From Minisyncoccota bacterium (GTDB lineage Bacteria; Patescibacteriota; Minisyncoccia; UBA6257; GWB1-50-10): a DNA stretch of 45,595 nt. The notes beneath the pieces were generated by a model. That model did no database searches, was not told where the DNA came from, and saw only the letters and a list, made by a program, of their open reading frames with translations. The DNA lies in the NCBI GenBank assembly GCA_020059915.1, contig JAGVBB010000005.1, positions 1 to 45,595 of the forward strand. Reading direction: 5' to 3'. Both the position numbers and the translations under genes were made by a program. Shown piece after piece: positions 1 to 6,911 of the stretch (positions within the stretch are counted from its first letter, which is position 1; each line of letters starts with the position of its first letter).

Positions 1-169
1 ATTGCGACTGAAAGGAGCGGGCGAGGCGCAAAGATCATTCGTCAAAATCCTGCGGATTTTGTCCGAAATACATTCGAACTTCGTCCAATACACACCGCAT
101 TTTAACCAAAGGGCGTTGTAGACAAACAAAGACACATCACTCGGTGTTTTTTTGATTATTCTTTAGATA
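1..169. other. Intergenic start of window
   Basis: I see no convincing gene here. The sequence resembles the short GC-richer spacer sequence found elsewhere in the window (for example 35779-35938 and 45537-45595). A weak ACAC/GTGT hairpin followed by a run of T at about 131-153 could terminate a gene lying upstream of the window. Confidence 0.4.
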
Positions 170-175
170 TATAAT
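170..175 (+). promoter_or_regulatory. -10 box of the SdpI-like gene
   Basis: A perfect TATAAT is followed by six bases (ACACAT) and then the ATG at 182. The predicted transcript therefore starts at or next to the start codon, so the mRNA is probably leaderless. No Shine-Dalgarno is present. Confidence 0.7.
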
Positions 176-181
176 ACACAT

Positions 182-841
182 ATGAAGATTTTTACTAGGG
201 GAATAAACATTTCTATCGCTCTCATTATTATGTCTGTGCTTTTGGGGGTTTATGTATATCCAATACTCCCCGAGACAATGGTTTCTCATTGGGGTCCTTA
301 TGGAGAGGCAAATGGTACTATGGGAAAGTTCTGGGGAACTTTTTTAATGCCACTTATCATGGCAATAGTTTTTTTGATAATGGCAATTGTCCCACGATTT
401 GATCCAAAAAAAAGAAATATTGAAGATGTTCGTGGAGCATATGATGCACTTCTTATACTTCTTACAGTTTTTTTCTTTGTTCTCTACAGTTTTATTTTGG
501 GAACAAACCTTGGCCTTTCTCTTAATCCTCCACAATTTTTTCCATTCATATTCGGAGCGCTTTTCTTTTCCTTGGGATTTATTCTTGAAAGATTAAAACA
601 AAATTGGACAATCGGTATCCGTACTCCGTGGACGTTATCAAGTGAGACTGTATGGAAGAAAACACATGTATTGGGTGGAAAAATTTTTAAGATATCCGGT
701 ATTCTTGCTTGTCTTGGTGTTATTTTTTCAAATGTCTCTTTTCTTTTCTTTCTTGTTCCACTATTAGTTGGCATCATTGTTATTTTTATTTATTCATATC
801 TTTTATATAAGAAAGAAGAGAAAACAAAAAACCCTATGTAG
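182..841 (+). CDS. SdpI/DUF1648 family membrane protein
   Basis: A 219-residue integral membrane protein with about six hydrophobic segments. The N-terminal part (residues 10-75) has the DUF1648 pattern, with a P-x(3)-V-x-H-W-G motif (PETMVSHWG) and a following TMGKFWG stretch. The C-terminal half has the SdpI pattern NWTIGIRTPWTL followed by W-K-K-T-H. In Bacillus, SdpI gives immunity to the SdpC toxin and also signals, but most family members have no known substrate. An immunity role here is therefore only a family-level guess. The gene is monocistronic: it has its own TATAAT six bases before the ATG, and its stop codon lies inside the terminator hairpin. Confidence 0.8.
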   Translation: MKIFTRGINISIALIIMSVLLGVYVYPILPETMVSHWGPYGEANGTMGKFWGTFLMPLIMAIVFLIMAIVPRFDPKKRNIEDVRGAYDALLILLTVFFFVLYSFILGTNLGLSLNPPQFFPFIFGALFFSLGFILERLKQNWTIGIRTPWTLSSETVWKKTHVLGGKIFKISGILACLGVIFSNVSFLFFLVPLLVGIIVIFIYSYLLYKKEEKTKNPM

Positions 842-849
842 GGTTTTTT
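826..849 (+). terminator. Terminator of the SdpI-like gene
   Basis: The hairpin arms AAAAAACCC and GGGTTTTTT enclose the last codons and the TAG stop. The run of T also suits use from the opposite strand after tRNA-Leu. Confidence 0.7.
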
Positions 850-868
850 GTTAAATAATAAACTAATG

Positions 869-951
869 TGCCCAGGGCGGGATTCGAACCCACAAGACCG
901 TTAGGTCACAACATTTTAAGTGTTGCGCGTATACCGTTCCGCCACCTGGGC
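869..951 (-). tRNA. tRNA-Leu(UAA)
   Basis: An 83-nt cloverleaf with a long variable arm. The acceptor stem is GCCCAGG/CCTGGGC. The anticodon stem CAACA/TGTTG encloses the loop CTTAAAA, giving anticodon UAA. The T-loop is TTCGAAT, the discriminator is A, and CCA is not encoded. The 5' half of the gene is also the last 12 codons of the upstream HNH gene, and the anticodon TAA is exactly the stop codon of that ORF. Confidence 0.93.
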
Positions 952-1419
952 CTTCTTTATATTTTTTCCCCTATGTGTTGGTTGTAAAGAATGGCAGTTA
1001 GGACAGAGGATACGAAGATTCTCAATTCGGTTGTCATTGTTCCTTCCATTTATATGATCCAACTCAAGTGGAATCCTACCATCTTTTGCTTTTTTTGCCC
1101 ACCTACACTGTTCACAATACTCAGATTTTAATTTTTCTGCAAATAATCTTTTTTTTAATTTGAAACTTTGAAAATTACTGTTTTCTACTAATATGTCCGA
1201 TAGGGGAATTCTTGGTTTTCCAAGTCCTTTTTTCCCTTTGTTCCATGCTTGCCCACTAAAGTGGTTTGTGTTGATTTTAAATTCTTTTATATATTTTTTT
1301 ATCTGTATATAGTTTCCCCCAGCCTCTTTTAAGTTAAGTTTTTTTAAAACCTGTCTATTACTTGTTGAAGAGTCAACTGCATCCTCAAGTTGTTTTTTTG
1401 TCCATCTCCTTTTTGACAT
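916..1419 (-). CDS. HNH homing-type endonuclease overlapping tRNA-Leu
   Basis: A 167-residue protein. The N-terminal part (about 1-50) is a helical DNA-binding-like segment (WTKKQLEDAVDSSTSNRQVL...). The C-terminal half has the zinc-associated HNH fold: CEQC at about residue 103, then ELDHINGRNNDNRIENLRIL with the H-N-H residues, then CPNCHS. Such free-standing HNH enzymes nick or cut DNA and behave as selfish homing genes. The last 36 bases (951-916) lie inside tRNA-Leu, and the TAA stop at 918-916 is the tRNA anticodon. A TATATT box lies six bases before the ATG. The overlap and the tRNA-like fragment upstream suggest insertion at a tRNA-Leu gene. Confidence 0.85.
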   Translation of the reverse strand: MSKRRWTKKQLEDAVDSSTSNRQVLKKLNLKEAGGNYIQIKKYIKEFKINTNHFSGQAWNKGKKGLGKPRIPLSDILVENSNFQSFKLKKRLFAEKLKSEYCEQCRWAKKAKDGRIPLELDHINGRNNDNRIENLRILCPNCHSLQPTHRGKNIKKAQVAERYTRNT

Positions 1420-1459
1420 TAATACAATATAATTATATCAGATGTTGGGAAAACGCATA

Positions 1460-1492
1460 ATTTTAGTCAATATCACGCGTCTACCAATCGGA
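1460..1492 (-). pseudogene. Possible tRNA-Leu 5'-half remnant
   Basis: On the minus strand this reads GATTGGTAGACGCG followed by a degenerate ...GACTAAAAT. It resembles the D-arm and anticodon region typical of bacterial tRNA-Leu (GGTAGACGCG). No acceptor stem or 3' half follows; the HNH gene begins about 40 bases downstream. It could be the displaced 5' half of the tRNA at which the HNH gene inserted. The match is short, so this is tentative. Confidence 0.35.
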
Positions 1493-1541
1493 TAATTTCT
1501 TGAATAAATAAGATAATTATCGTACACTTCCGTATGTGGGT

Positions 1542-1628
1542 GGAGGCGTGGCTGAGCGGTCGAAAGCGGCTTCCTGCTAAGAAGTCGAGGGGGAAACTCC
1601 TCCGAAGGTTCGAATCCTTCCGCCTCCG
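1542..1628 (+). tRNA. tRNA-Ser(GCU)
   Basis: An 87-nt type II tRNA. The acceptor is GGAGGCG/CGCCTCC. The anticodon stem GCTTC/GAAGT has the loop CTGCTAA, so the anticodon is GCU and it reads AGC/AGU. It has a long variable arm, T-loop TTCGAAT and discriminator G. CCA is not encoded. It lies 11 bases before tRNA-Glu in the same direction. Confidence 0.93.
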
Positions 1629-1639
1629 CACCCAATCTT

Positions 1640-1711
1640 GGTCCCATCGTCTAACGGTTAGGACATCGCCCTTTCACGGCGAAAATAGGGGTTCGATTCC
1701 CCTTGGGACTA
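1640..1711 (+). tRNA. tRNA-Glu(UUC)
   Basis: Cloverleaf with anticodon stem TCGCC/GGCGA and loop CTTTCAC (anticodon UUC). The T-arm is AGGGG-TTCGATT-CCCCT. The acceptor is GGTCCCA/TGGGACT with a G1-U72 wobble. The discriminator is A and CCA is not encoded. It is probably co-transcribed with tRNA-Ser just upstream. Confidence 0.92.
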
Positions 1712-1832
1712 CAATTAAATAAAAATTCAAGTAATTCTTCTCAACCCTTGAATTTTTCCCTATTTACTGGTATTGTTAGGAAAAGTGCATACGAAGAATC
1801 GTATGCTTTCTTTATTGACGGTACTATCTCTT

Positions 1833-3296
1833 ATGACTCCAAAGAAACTAGAACAAAAGAATCCAGAAAAACGTCCTCCGATTGTAGCAATTATGGGGCA
1901 TGTTGATCATGGAAAGACAACGCTTTTGGACTATATACGGAGTACTAATGTTGCGGGAAAGGAGGCTGGGGGCATTACTCAGTCAATTGGGGCCTATGAA
2001 ATTGAACACTCAGGAACAAAAATAACATTTATTGATACTCCGGGACATGAGGCATTTGCAAAAATGCGGGCGCGGGGAGCAAAAGTTGCAGACCTTGCAA
2101 TACTTATTGTTGCTGCAGATGATGGGGTAAAACCACAAACGAAAAATGCCCTCTCTTATATACAAAAAGAGAAGGTCCCATTTGTTGTTGCTATTAATAA
2201 GATTGATAAAACAAATGCTGATGTTGAAAAGACAATAAATGATCTCATGCAACTTGGTGTATATCTTGAGGGTCGTGGAGGAAATGTTTCGTGGAACCAA
2301 ATTTCTGCAAAAACGGGAGAGGGAGTTAATGATCTCCTTGATTTATTATTACTTGCATCAGAGATGGAAGATATTCATTGTTCTGGCGATCATGTTGCCT
2401 CGGGGATTATTGTTTCAGTAAAATTAGATCCAAAGCGGGGGATTTGTTCCGCTGGGGTGGTAAAAAATGGAACGCTTGAACAAGGAATGATGGTTGCAAC
2501 ACATACCGCTTCTGGAAAAATAAAAATCTTGGAGAATTTTTTGGGAAAATCAGTGAAATCGTTAGTGCCGAGCGCTCCTGCAATGATTATTGGTTTTGAA
2601 AAACCACCAAAAGTTGGAGAAGTGTTTTGTGCTCACAAGGATGTATCATCGCTCCAAACAGCACTTAAAACATTTGAACAAGATAATACCGAAACATTGG
2701 GTGGTGAAATGGACGATGGGACACAGCGCGTTTCAGTATTTATAAAGGCAGATGAACTTGGATCTCTTGAGGCATTATCCGATATCCTACGCGGAATGAA
2801 AGATACGCTTGCAATTTCTATCGTAAAATCGGGAATTGGTCCTATAACAGAGAGTGATATGAAAGATGGAGAAAGCATGAAAGCGGTTATTGTCGGGTTT
2901 AAAACTAAAATAGATAAAGCAGCAGAAAATTTTGCACAAGCAAAAGGGGTTCGTGTGCTTGTCTCTGATATTATTTATAAACTTGTTGAAGATCTTGAGA
3001 TATATGTTGGTGGTGCTATTGAAAAAGAAAAACGTGCGATTGAAATTCTTGGGGTATTTGGAGCGGTAAAAGGAAAAGAACGGGTGGTTGGGGGAAGGGT
3101 ACTCTGCGGACCAATTCATGGGAACGAATCATTTGAGGTTTGGCACGGGAGTAGAAAAACTGGAGAGGGAAGAATTTTAAATTTACAGACAAATAAAAAA
3201 GATATTATGGAAGCAGAAAAGGATATTGAGGTTGGAATGCTTGTTGAGTGCGAGAGCGACATTCGTATAGGAAATCATCTTATATTTTTAGATTAA
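1833..3296 (+). CDS. infB: Translation initiation factor IF-2, N-terminally minimal
   Basis: IF2 is the GTPase that brings initiator tRNA to the 30S subunit and promotes subunit joining. All G motifs are visible: GHVDHGKTT (G1), GGITQ (G2), DTPGHEAF (G3), NKID (G4) and SAKTG (G5), followed by the beta-barrel and C1/C2 domains that bind fMet-tRNA. I chose ATG 1833 because TACTAT (1822-1827) lies five bases upstream and the G domain follows after about 20 residues; the frame stays open to a TTG at 1773. At 487 residues it lacks the IF2_N and linker regions of typical 700-900-residue bacterial IF2. rbfA follows two bases after the stop, the conserved infB-rbfA pairing. Confidence 0.95.
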   Translation: MTPKKLEQKNPEKRPPIVAIMGHVDHGKTTLLDYIRSTNVAGKEAGGITQSIGAYEIEHSGTKITFIDTPGHEAFAKMRARGAKVADLAILIVAADDGVKPQTKNALSYIQKEKVPFVVAINKIDKTNADVEKTINDLMQLGVYLEGRGGNVSWNQISAKTGEGVNDLLDLLLLASEMEDIHCSGDHVASGIIVSVKLDPKRGICSAGVVKNGTLEQGMMVATHTASGKIKILENFLGKSVKSLVPSAPAMIIGFEKPPKVGEVFCAHKDVSSLQTALKTFEQDNTETLGGEMDDGTQRVSVFIKADELGSLEALSDILRGMKDTLAISIVKSGIGPITESDMKDGESMKAVIVGFKTKIDKAAENFAQAKGVRVLVSDIIYKLVEDLEIYVGGAIEKEKRAIEILGVFGAVKGKERVVGGRVLCGPIHGNESFEVWHGSRKTGEGRILNLQTNKKDIMEAEKDIEVGMLVECESDIRIGNHLIFLD

Positions 3297-3298
3297 CT

Positions 3299-3607
3299 AT
3301 GAAACCATTTCGGAATTTGAAGGTCTCATCATTGCTTACTGAAGAATTAGGCAAAATGCTTTCTCGCGATTTTAATTTTGAGGGAGCATTAGTAACCGTT
3401 ATGTCTATTGATGTAGATACTGATTTATTGCACGCTCGGGTAAAGCTTGGTATTATTCCCTATGAAAAGAGCTTGGAAGTTTTTAAAGTAATTTCAAAAT
3501 CGGCAAGTGATATCCGTTTCAAATTACTTAGGAAGATAAACATAAAACCAATGCCGTTTTTGAAGTTTGAAATCGAGGAAGAAACAAAGAAGGACACAAC
3601 TGAATAG
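3299..3607 (+). CDS. rbfA: Ribosome-binding factor A
   Basis: RbfA is a KH-fold protein that binds the 30S subunit and helps mature the 16S rRNA 5' end. This 102-residue protein opens MKPFRNLKVSSLLTEELGKM, matching the usual R-x3-v-x2-l-i-x-eEia pattern. It keeps the pattern of a final segment with a proline (KINIKPMPFLKFEIEEE) in place of the usual ...R-x-v-P-x-l-x-F. I chose the ATG at 3299, immediately after the infB stop; a longer frame starts inside infB. The infB-rbfA order is conserved in bacteria and implies co-transcription. Confidence 0.85.
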   Translation: MKPFRNLKVSSLLTEELGKMLSRDFNFEGALVTVMSIDVDTDLLHARVKLGIIPYEKSLEVFKVISKSASDIRFKLLRKINIKPMPFLKFEIEEETKKDTTE

Positions 3608-3615
3608 AGTTATTT

Positions 3616-3687
<72 letters not shown>

Positions 3688-3741
3688 CAATATGAAACTA
3701 GAATGACCTAATTATATTGGGTCATTATTTTCTTTTTGTAC

Positions 3742-3747
3742 TATAAT
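3742..3747 (+). promoter_or_regulatory. -10 box of the 160-residue membrane protein gene
   Basis: TATAAT, then seven bases, then the ATG at 3755. A leaderless transcript is predicted. Confidence 0.7.
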
Positions 3748-3754
3748 AATAGAT

Positions 3755-4237
3755 ATGGAACATGTTCAAAAAGCAGAACGTAAGGAACATTTGTGGCGTG
3801 CGGCGGAGCATGAACATCGAGATAAGGAAATGGGGTGGTATATTATTATTGGATTTGTCGCTCTTATTTTTTTTGTTGTAGCATTATTTCAAAAGAATTT
3901 TTTGTTCGCAGTATTTATTATTACTGCAACGGGATTATTATTTTCATTTTCTCGACGGAGACCGATTATTTATGAATTTAAAGTTGATAAAACAGGTGTA
4001 TGGGTTGAAAAAAAATTATACCCATATGAACGCCTTATTGCATTTTCTATTCGTGATCGTATCAATCAGTTGCATGAATTAGTGATTCATCAACGTGGCA
4101 CAACAAAACCGCATATACACATTCCTATTGATGTTGTTACATTAAAATCAGTACGGCCGTTTCTTGCGGAATACCTACCAGAGTTAGAACACGAAGAAAC
4201 TGCGGGGAGTATATTTGCTGATTTTATTGGATTTTGA
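3755..4237 (+). CDS. Hypothetical membrane protein with two transmembrane segments
   Basis: I do not recognise a named family. The 160-residue protein has a charged N-terminus (about 1-28), a hairpin of two hydrophobic helices (about 29-65) and a soluble beta-rich tail (about 70-160) with the pattern YEFKVDKTGVWV...YPYERLIAFSIRD. This resembles the PH-like tail of small two-helix membrane proteins, so the tail probably faces the cytoplasm. It ends in TGA, which shows TGA is a stop here. The next small gene begins two bases later, so the pair is likely one operon from the TATAAT at 3742. Confidence 0.6.
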   Translation: MEHVQKAERKEHLWRAAEHEHRDKEMGWYIIIGFVALIFFVVALFQKNFLFAVFIITATGLLFSFSRRRPIIYEFKVDKTGVWVEKKLYPYERLIAFSIRDRINQLHELVIHQRGTTKPHIHIPIDVVTLKSVRPFLAEYLPELEHEETAGSIFADFIGF

Positions 4238-4238
4238 T

Positions 4239-4424
4239 ATGAAGAAAACAATTTTCTTTATAATTGTTTGTATCTTTGTTACTCTTATTTTTTTATTTTC
4301 ATTTTTTTTAAAAAAAGAAGAATCCATAAAACCAACATTTAAGGGACCCCAGGGGGCTCCGTTTATAAAAGGCCCATTTGGACCACCACCATCATTAGAT
4401 AGCACCAACACTATCCAGCAATAA
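4239..4424 (+). CDS. Small single-pass membrane protein, Gly/Pro-rich tail
   Basis: A 61-residue hypothetical protein starting at the first ATG after the preceding TGA. Residues 3-24 form a strongly hydrophobic helix ending in KKEE. The rest is low-complexity and rich in Gly and Pro (KGPQGAPFIKGPFGPPP). The last codons lie within the terminator hairpin. The function is unknown, and the short length leaves some doubt that it is translated. It sits directly downstream of the other membrane protein gene. Confidence 0.5.
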   Translation: MKKTIFFIIVCIFVTLIFLFSFFLKKEESIKPTFKGPQGAPFIKGPFGPPPSLDSTNTIQQ

Positions 4425-4439
4425 GATGCTGGATTTTTT
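4414..4439 (+). terminator. Terminator after the small membrane protein genes
   Basis: Stem TCCAGCA/TGCTGGA, six-base loop, then TTTTTT. It overlaps the end of the upstream ORF. Confidence 0.75.
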
Positions 4440-4473
4440 GAGTGCTTTAGTGTTAAATATAAATAGTTTTGAA

Positions 4474-4544
4474 GCGGGCATGGTTTAGTGGTAGAACACG
4501 ACCTTGCCAAGGTTGAGACAGGAGTTCGATTCTCCTTGCCCGCA
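4474..4544 (+). tRNA. tRNA-Gly(GCC)
   Basis: Cloverleaf with acceptor GCGGGCA/TGCCCGC, anticodon stem CGACC/GGTTG and loop TTGCCAA (anticodon GCC). The T-loop is TTCGATT, the discriminator is A and CCA is not encoded. It lies 21 bases upstream of tRNA-Arg, probably in the same transcript. Confidence 0.93.
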
Positions 4545-4565
4545 CACATACCACAAGTATGTCAT

Positions 4566-4637
4566 GCCCTCGTCGTTCAATGGATAGGACGCGAGATTGC
4601 GGATCTCGTAATTGAGGTTCGAGTCCTCACGAGGGCA
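4566..4637 (+). tRNA. tRNA-Arg(GCG)
   Basis: Cloverleaf with acceptor GCCCTCG/CGAGGGC, anticodon stem CGAGA/TCTCG and loop TTGCGGA, giving anticodon GCG. Most bacteria read CGU/CGC with an A34-to-inosine tRNA (ACG), so a genomically encoded G34 is unusual. The 3' end (4620-4641) is repeated with one mismatch at 4766-4787. CCA is not encoded. Confidence 0.9.
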
Positions 4638-4787
4638 CAATACAAAAAGATCGCTCGAAGAGTGATTTTTTTGTATTTGTATTTTTAGACTCGAACCGTA
4701 GGCTCCCTGTTTGTCCAAGAGCGAAGCGATTGGATACAAACAGCAGTCTCGACCAAAGAGAGAGGCGAGTCCTCACGAGAGCACAAT
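4620..4787 (+). repeat. Direct repeat of the tRNA-Arg 3' end
   Basis: The 22 bases at 4620-4641 (T-arm, acceptor and flank of tRNA-Arg) recur at 4766-4787 with one mismatch (GAGGGCACAAT against GAGAGCACAAT). The copies flank about 124 bp. A duplicated tRNA 3' end is the classic footprint of tyrosine-recombinase integration, but no integrase is present and the enclosed segment is tiny. A partial tRNA duplication is an equally good reading. Confidence 0.55.
4684..4760 (+). repeat. tRNA-trailer hairpin repeat, copy 1
   Basis: The hairpin CTGTTTGTCCAA...TTGGATACAAACAG has a GAGCGAAGCGA loop and is flanked by GGCTC and CAG. A second copy lies at 37109-37185 on the minus strand in the same orientation relative to its tRNA, and there too it sits between the tRNA and its terminator. 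The two copies share the arms but differ in the loop. Confidence 0.65.
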
Positions 4788-4788
4788 T

Positions 4789-4815
4789 AAAAAACACCCA
4801 GTATGGGTGTTTTTT
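4789..4815 (+). terminator. Terminator of the tRNA-Gly/tRNA-Arg unit
   Basis: Stem ACACCCA/TGGGTGT with flanking A6 and T6 runs. It is symmetrical, so it could act in both directions. Confidence 0.75.
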
Positions 4816-4872
4816 AATTCCGTTAAGGACTCGAATCATAGAAATTTAGTCGTCTGTGTGTGGTGTTTGTTT

Positions 4873-4878
4873 TACAAT
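4873..4878 (+). promoter_or_regulatory. -10 box deciding the start of the papain-like gene
   Basis: TACAAT followed by seven bases and ATG 4886. The leaderless spacing favours this start over an upstream in-frame one at 4856. Confidence 0.55.
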
Positions 4879-4885
4879 GGTTAAT

Positions 4886-5551
4886 ATGCGTGAAAAGAAA
4901 TTTTTGAGGCCGTCATTAATAATGCTGGGGATTATATTTCTTTTCTTATGTTCTATTTTTATTGCATATATTGGATTTTATAATTCGGTTTTTAGGATGT
5001 CTTCAAAGCAGGTCTCCAATTATCTTTCTCATAGAGTGTCCCCATGCGAAACAATAGACAAGTGCGAACTTTTTCCTGGAGATATTCTGGTGCGAAAATA
5101 TATGACGAAACGAATATGGTTCATAGACAAACCACTGCGTATATTTTTTACCCACTCAGCATTTTATTTGGGCGATGACAAGTTGTTTGAAGTTTTTGGC
5201 CCAGAAAAAAATGCAGAGAATGATGTGCAAATTCTGGAACTTTCAAAAAGTGATTGGTTACAGGATGATATAAAAAACTTTGTTATTATCCGCCCCAAAA
5301 AATATTCGTGGAAGTTGGATGGTATAAAAGAAAATTTGGATTTTATCGCCGAAGGATCAAACTATCGTTTTGGGCTACCCTTTTGGGGACCACAAAAGGT
5401 AACATGTGCAGATGTCATTTTTGAGCAACTATATAATAAAAAAATTGTTGAATCTAAAGATATTCCAGAACTGGTAACGCCAGATTATTTATTTTGGCTT
5501 GCTGTGAACAATCCAGACGATTTTGAGATTGTTGGATTTAATGTTCAATAA
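4886..5551 (+). CDS. YiiX/YebB-like permuted papain-fold (NlpC/P60 superfamily) protein
   Basis: A 221-residue protein with one N-terminal membrane helix (about 9-33) and an extracytoplasmic domain. The motifs fit the circularly permuted NlpC/P60 group: GDILVRK (about 65), THSAFYLG with the putative catalytic His at about 90, then SNYRFGLPFWG and KVTCADVIFEQ with the putative catalytic Cys at about 174. Family members are thought to be cysteine peptidases, amidases or acyltransferases acting on the cell wall or lipids; the substrate is unknown. I start it at ATG 4886 because TACAAT lies seven bases upstream; the frame is open to 4856. Confidence 0.7.
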   Translation: MREKKFLRPSLIMLGIIFLFLCSIFIAYIGFYNSVFRMSSKQVSNYLSHRVSPCETIDKCELFPGDILVRKYMTKRIWFIDKPLRIFFTHSAFYLGDDKLFEVFGPEKNAENDVQILELSKSDWLQDDIKNFVIIRPKKYSWKLDGIKENLDFIAEGSNYRFGLPFWGPQKVTCADVIFEQLYNKKIVESKDIPELVTPDYLFWLAVNNPDDFEIVGFNVQ

Positions 5552-5580
5552 TAAACTTTTTTGTTAGAATATATAGTATC

Positions 5581-6195
5581 ATGCAAAGCGTTATTCGCTT
5601 TATTATTACGCTCTTGTTTATTGGACTCATCGTTATTGGTGTTGTCTTTTTTAGTATTATTGCGGTGGTTCCAAAAGATAAATTGGAAAAAATAAAAAAT
5701 AAAGATTATTCAAGTACACAAACAACAGGAAAAAAGAGTATCCTTGATATTTCTCTTTTTGCTCCTATTCGTGCGTTCATTGATGAAGTAAGTCAGGGAA
5801 ACAATAGTACGCCCGCGTATGTTCCTCCAAGTAATTCAGGAGAAATTGAAACATATCCAGCAGAACTTCCCCAACCACAAGCGTCAGTTCCTCTTCCAAA
5901 AGGGAGTATTCCTTCTGGAGTTGAAAAAATTATTATTTCTGAGAGTGGATTTAAGCCAAGTATATTTCGCGTGAAGGAAGGGGAACAGGTGGTTCTTATT
6001 CTTGAAAATCAAGGAAGGAAAACACACTCATTTGCGTTTAAAGACCAATTGTTTGCTCCAGTAAATATAAGTTTGGGTCCGGGTGAGTCGCGAGGAATTC
6101 AGTTTTATGCAATAAAAAAGGGAGAGTTCGTGTTTCGATGTGATCTTCCTGGACACGAAGATGCGGGAGAGGTGGGAACTATGATTATTGAATAA
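5581..6195 (+). CDS. Membrane-anchored cupredoxin
   Basis: A 204-residue protein with an N-terminal membrane anchor (about 5-30), a Pro/Ser/Thr-rich linker (about 45-112) and a C-terminal plastocyanin-like domain (about 115-204). The type 1 copper ligands are all visible: His149 in KTHSF, Cys187 and His192 in RCDLPGHE, and Met201 in GTMII. It probably carries single electrons or binds copper outside the membrane; the redox partner is not in the window. It is followed by its own terminator. The start has no Shine-Dalgarno, and an AT-rich -10-like stretch lies just upstream. Confidence 0.85.
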   Translation: MQSVIRFIITLLFIGLIVIGVVFFSIIAVVPKDKLEKIKNKDYSSTQTTGKKSILDISLFAPIRAFIDEVSQGNNSTPAYVPPSNSGEIETYPAELPQPQASVPLPKGSIPSGVEKIIISESGFKPSIFRVKEGEQVVLILENQGRKTHSFAFKDQLFAPVNISLGPGESRGIQFYAIKKGEFVFRCDLPGHEDAGEVGTMIIE

Positions 6196-6198
6196 TAC

Positions 6199-6229
6199 CT
6201 GCCCGATTTGAAAATTGGGCAGTTTTTTT
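6199..6229 (+). terminator. Terminator after the cupredoxin gene
   Basis: Outer stem CTGCCC/GGGCAG extended by A/T pairs, followed by T7. The T run abuts the TATAGT at 6231-6236 that probably drives clpP. Confidence 0.8.
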
Positions 6230-6244
6230 ATATAGTGCTCCTAT

Positions 6245-6829
6245 ATGAACCTAATTCCTACAGTGATCGAAAAATCAAATTTTGGAGAGCGCGCATATGA
6301 TATTTATTCACGATTACTAAAAGAACGCATCGTATTTCTTGGTGGACCAATCGATGACACGGTGGCAAATAGTATTATTGCCCAACTACTTTTTCTTGAT
6401 CATGAGGATTCAAAAAAAGATATTTTGTTTTATATCAATTCTCCGGGTGGTTCTGTCCACGCTGGTCTCGCGATTTATGACACCATGCAACACGTGAAGT
6501 CTCCTGTTTCTACTATTTGTGTTGGTATTGCCGCATCTATGGGATCAATACTTCTTTCAGCGGGAGCAAAAGGAAAACGGTTTGCACTTCCAAATTCTGA
6601 GGTAATGATTCATCAGCCACTGAGTGGTGTTGAGGGACAGGCATCTGATATAGAAATTTCCGCAAAACACATCTTGCGCATTAAAGAGCGTATTAACCAA
6701 ATTCTTGCAAAACATTCTGGACAAAAATATGAGAAGATTGAAGAAGATGCGGATAGAGATTTTTGGCTTACCGCAGATGAGGCACGACGATATGGTATCG
6801 TTGATGAAATAATAAAAACAAAGAAATAG
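6245..6829 (+). CDS. clpP: ATP-dependent Clp protease proteolytic subunit
   Basis: ClpP is the serine peptidase that forms the double-heptamer chamber and degrades proteins fed by ClpX/ClpA/ClpC. The 194 residues match the normal length without a long propeptide. The catalytic triad is visible: Ser98 in GIAASMGS, His123 in MIHQPL and Asp172 in DRDFWL. The SPGGSVHAG segment forms the oxyanion region. TATAGT at 6231-6236 lies eight bases before the ATG, so the message is near leaderless. No clp ATPase gene is adjacent. A terminator follows at 6866. Confidence 0.96.
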   Translation: MNLIPTVIEKSNFGERAYDIYSRLLKERIVFLGGPIDDTVANSIIAQLLFLDHEDSKKDILFYINSPGGSVHAGLAIYDTMQHVKSPVSTICVGIAASMGSILLSAGAKGKRFALPNSEVMIHQPLSGVEGQASDIEISAKHILRIKERINQILAKHSGQKYEKIEEDADRDFWLTADEARRYGIVDEIIKTKK

Positions 6830-6865
6830 TGGATGGGGGCTAGTGATTAGGGTTTAGGATTTAGA

Positions 6866-6892
6866 AATCTCGCGGTAAGCGGGATTTTTTTT
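6866..6892 (+). terminator. Terminator after clpP
   Basis: AATCTCGC/GCGGGATT with one G-T wobble and loop GGTAA, followed by T8. Confidence 0.75.
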
Positions 6893-6911
6893 ATTCAAAA
6901 AGCGTGATAGC

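Noticed and set aside
1534-1722. 62-codon ORF on the plus strand
   Set aside because: It runs through two tRNA genes (Ser and Glu), so it is a chance frame.
2010-3119. Minus-strand ORFs inside infB
   Set aside because: Shadow frames of a well-defined IF2 gene with no promoter or family signature.
3755-4237. Recoded UGA (Gly) as in some CPR lineages
   Set aside because: TGA ends ORFs sensibly at 4235-4237 and 8901-8903, and genes contain no in-frame TGA at conserved positions.
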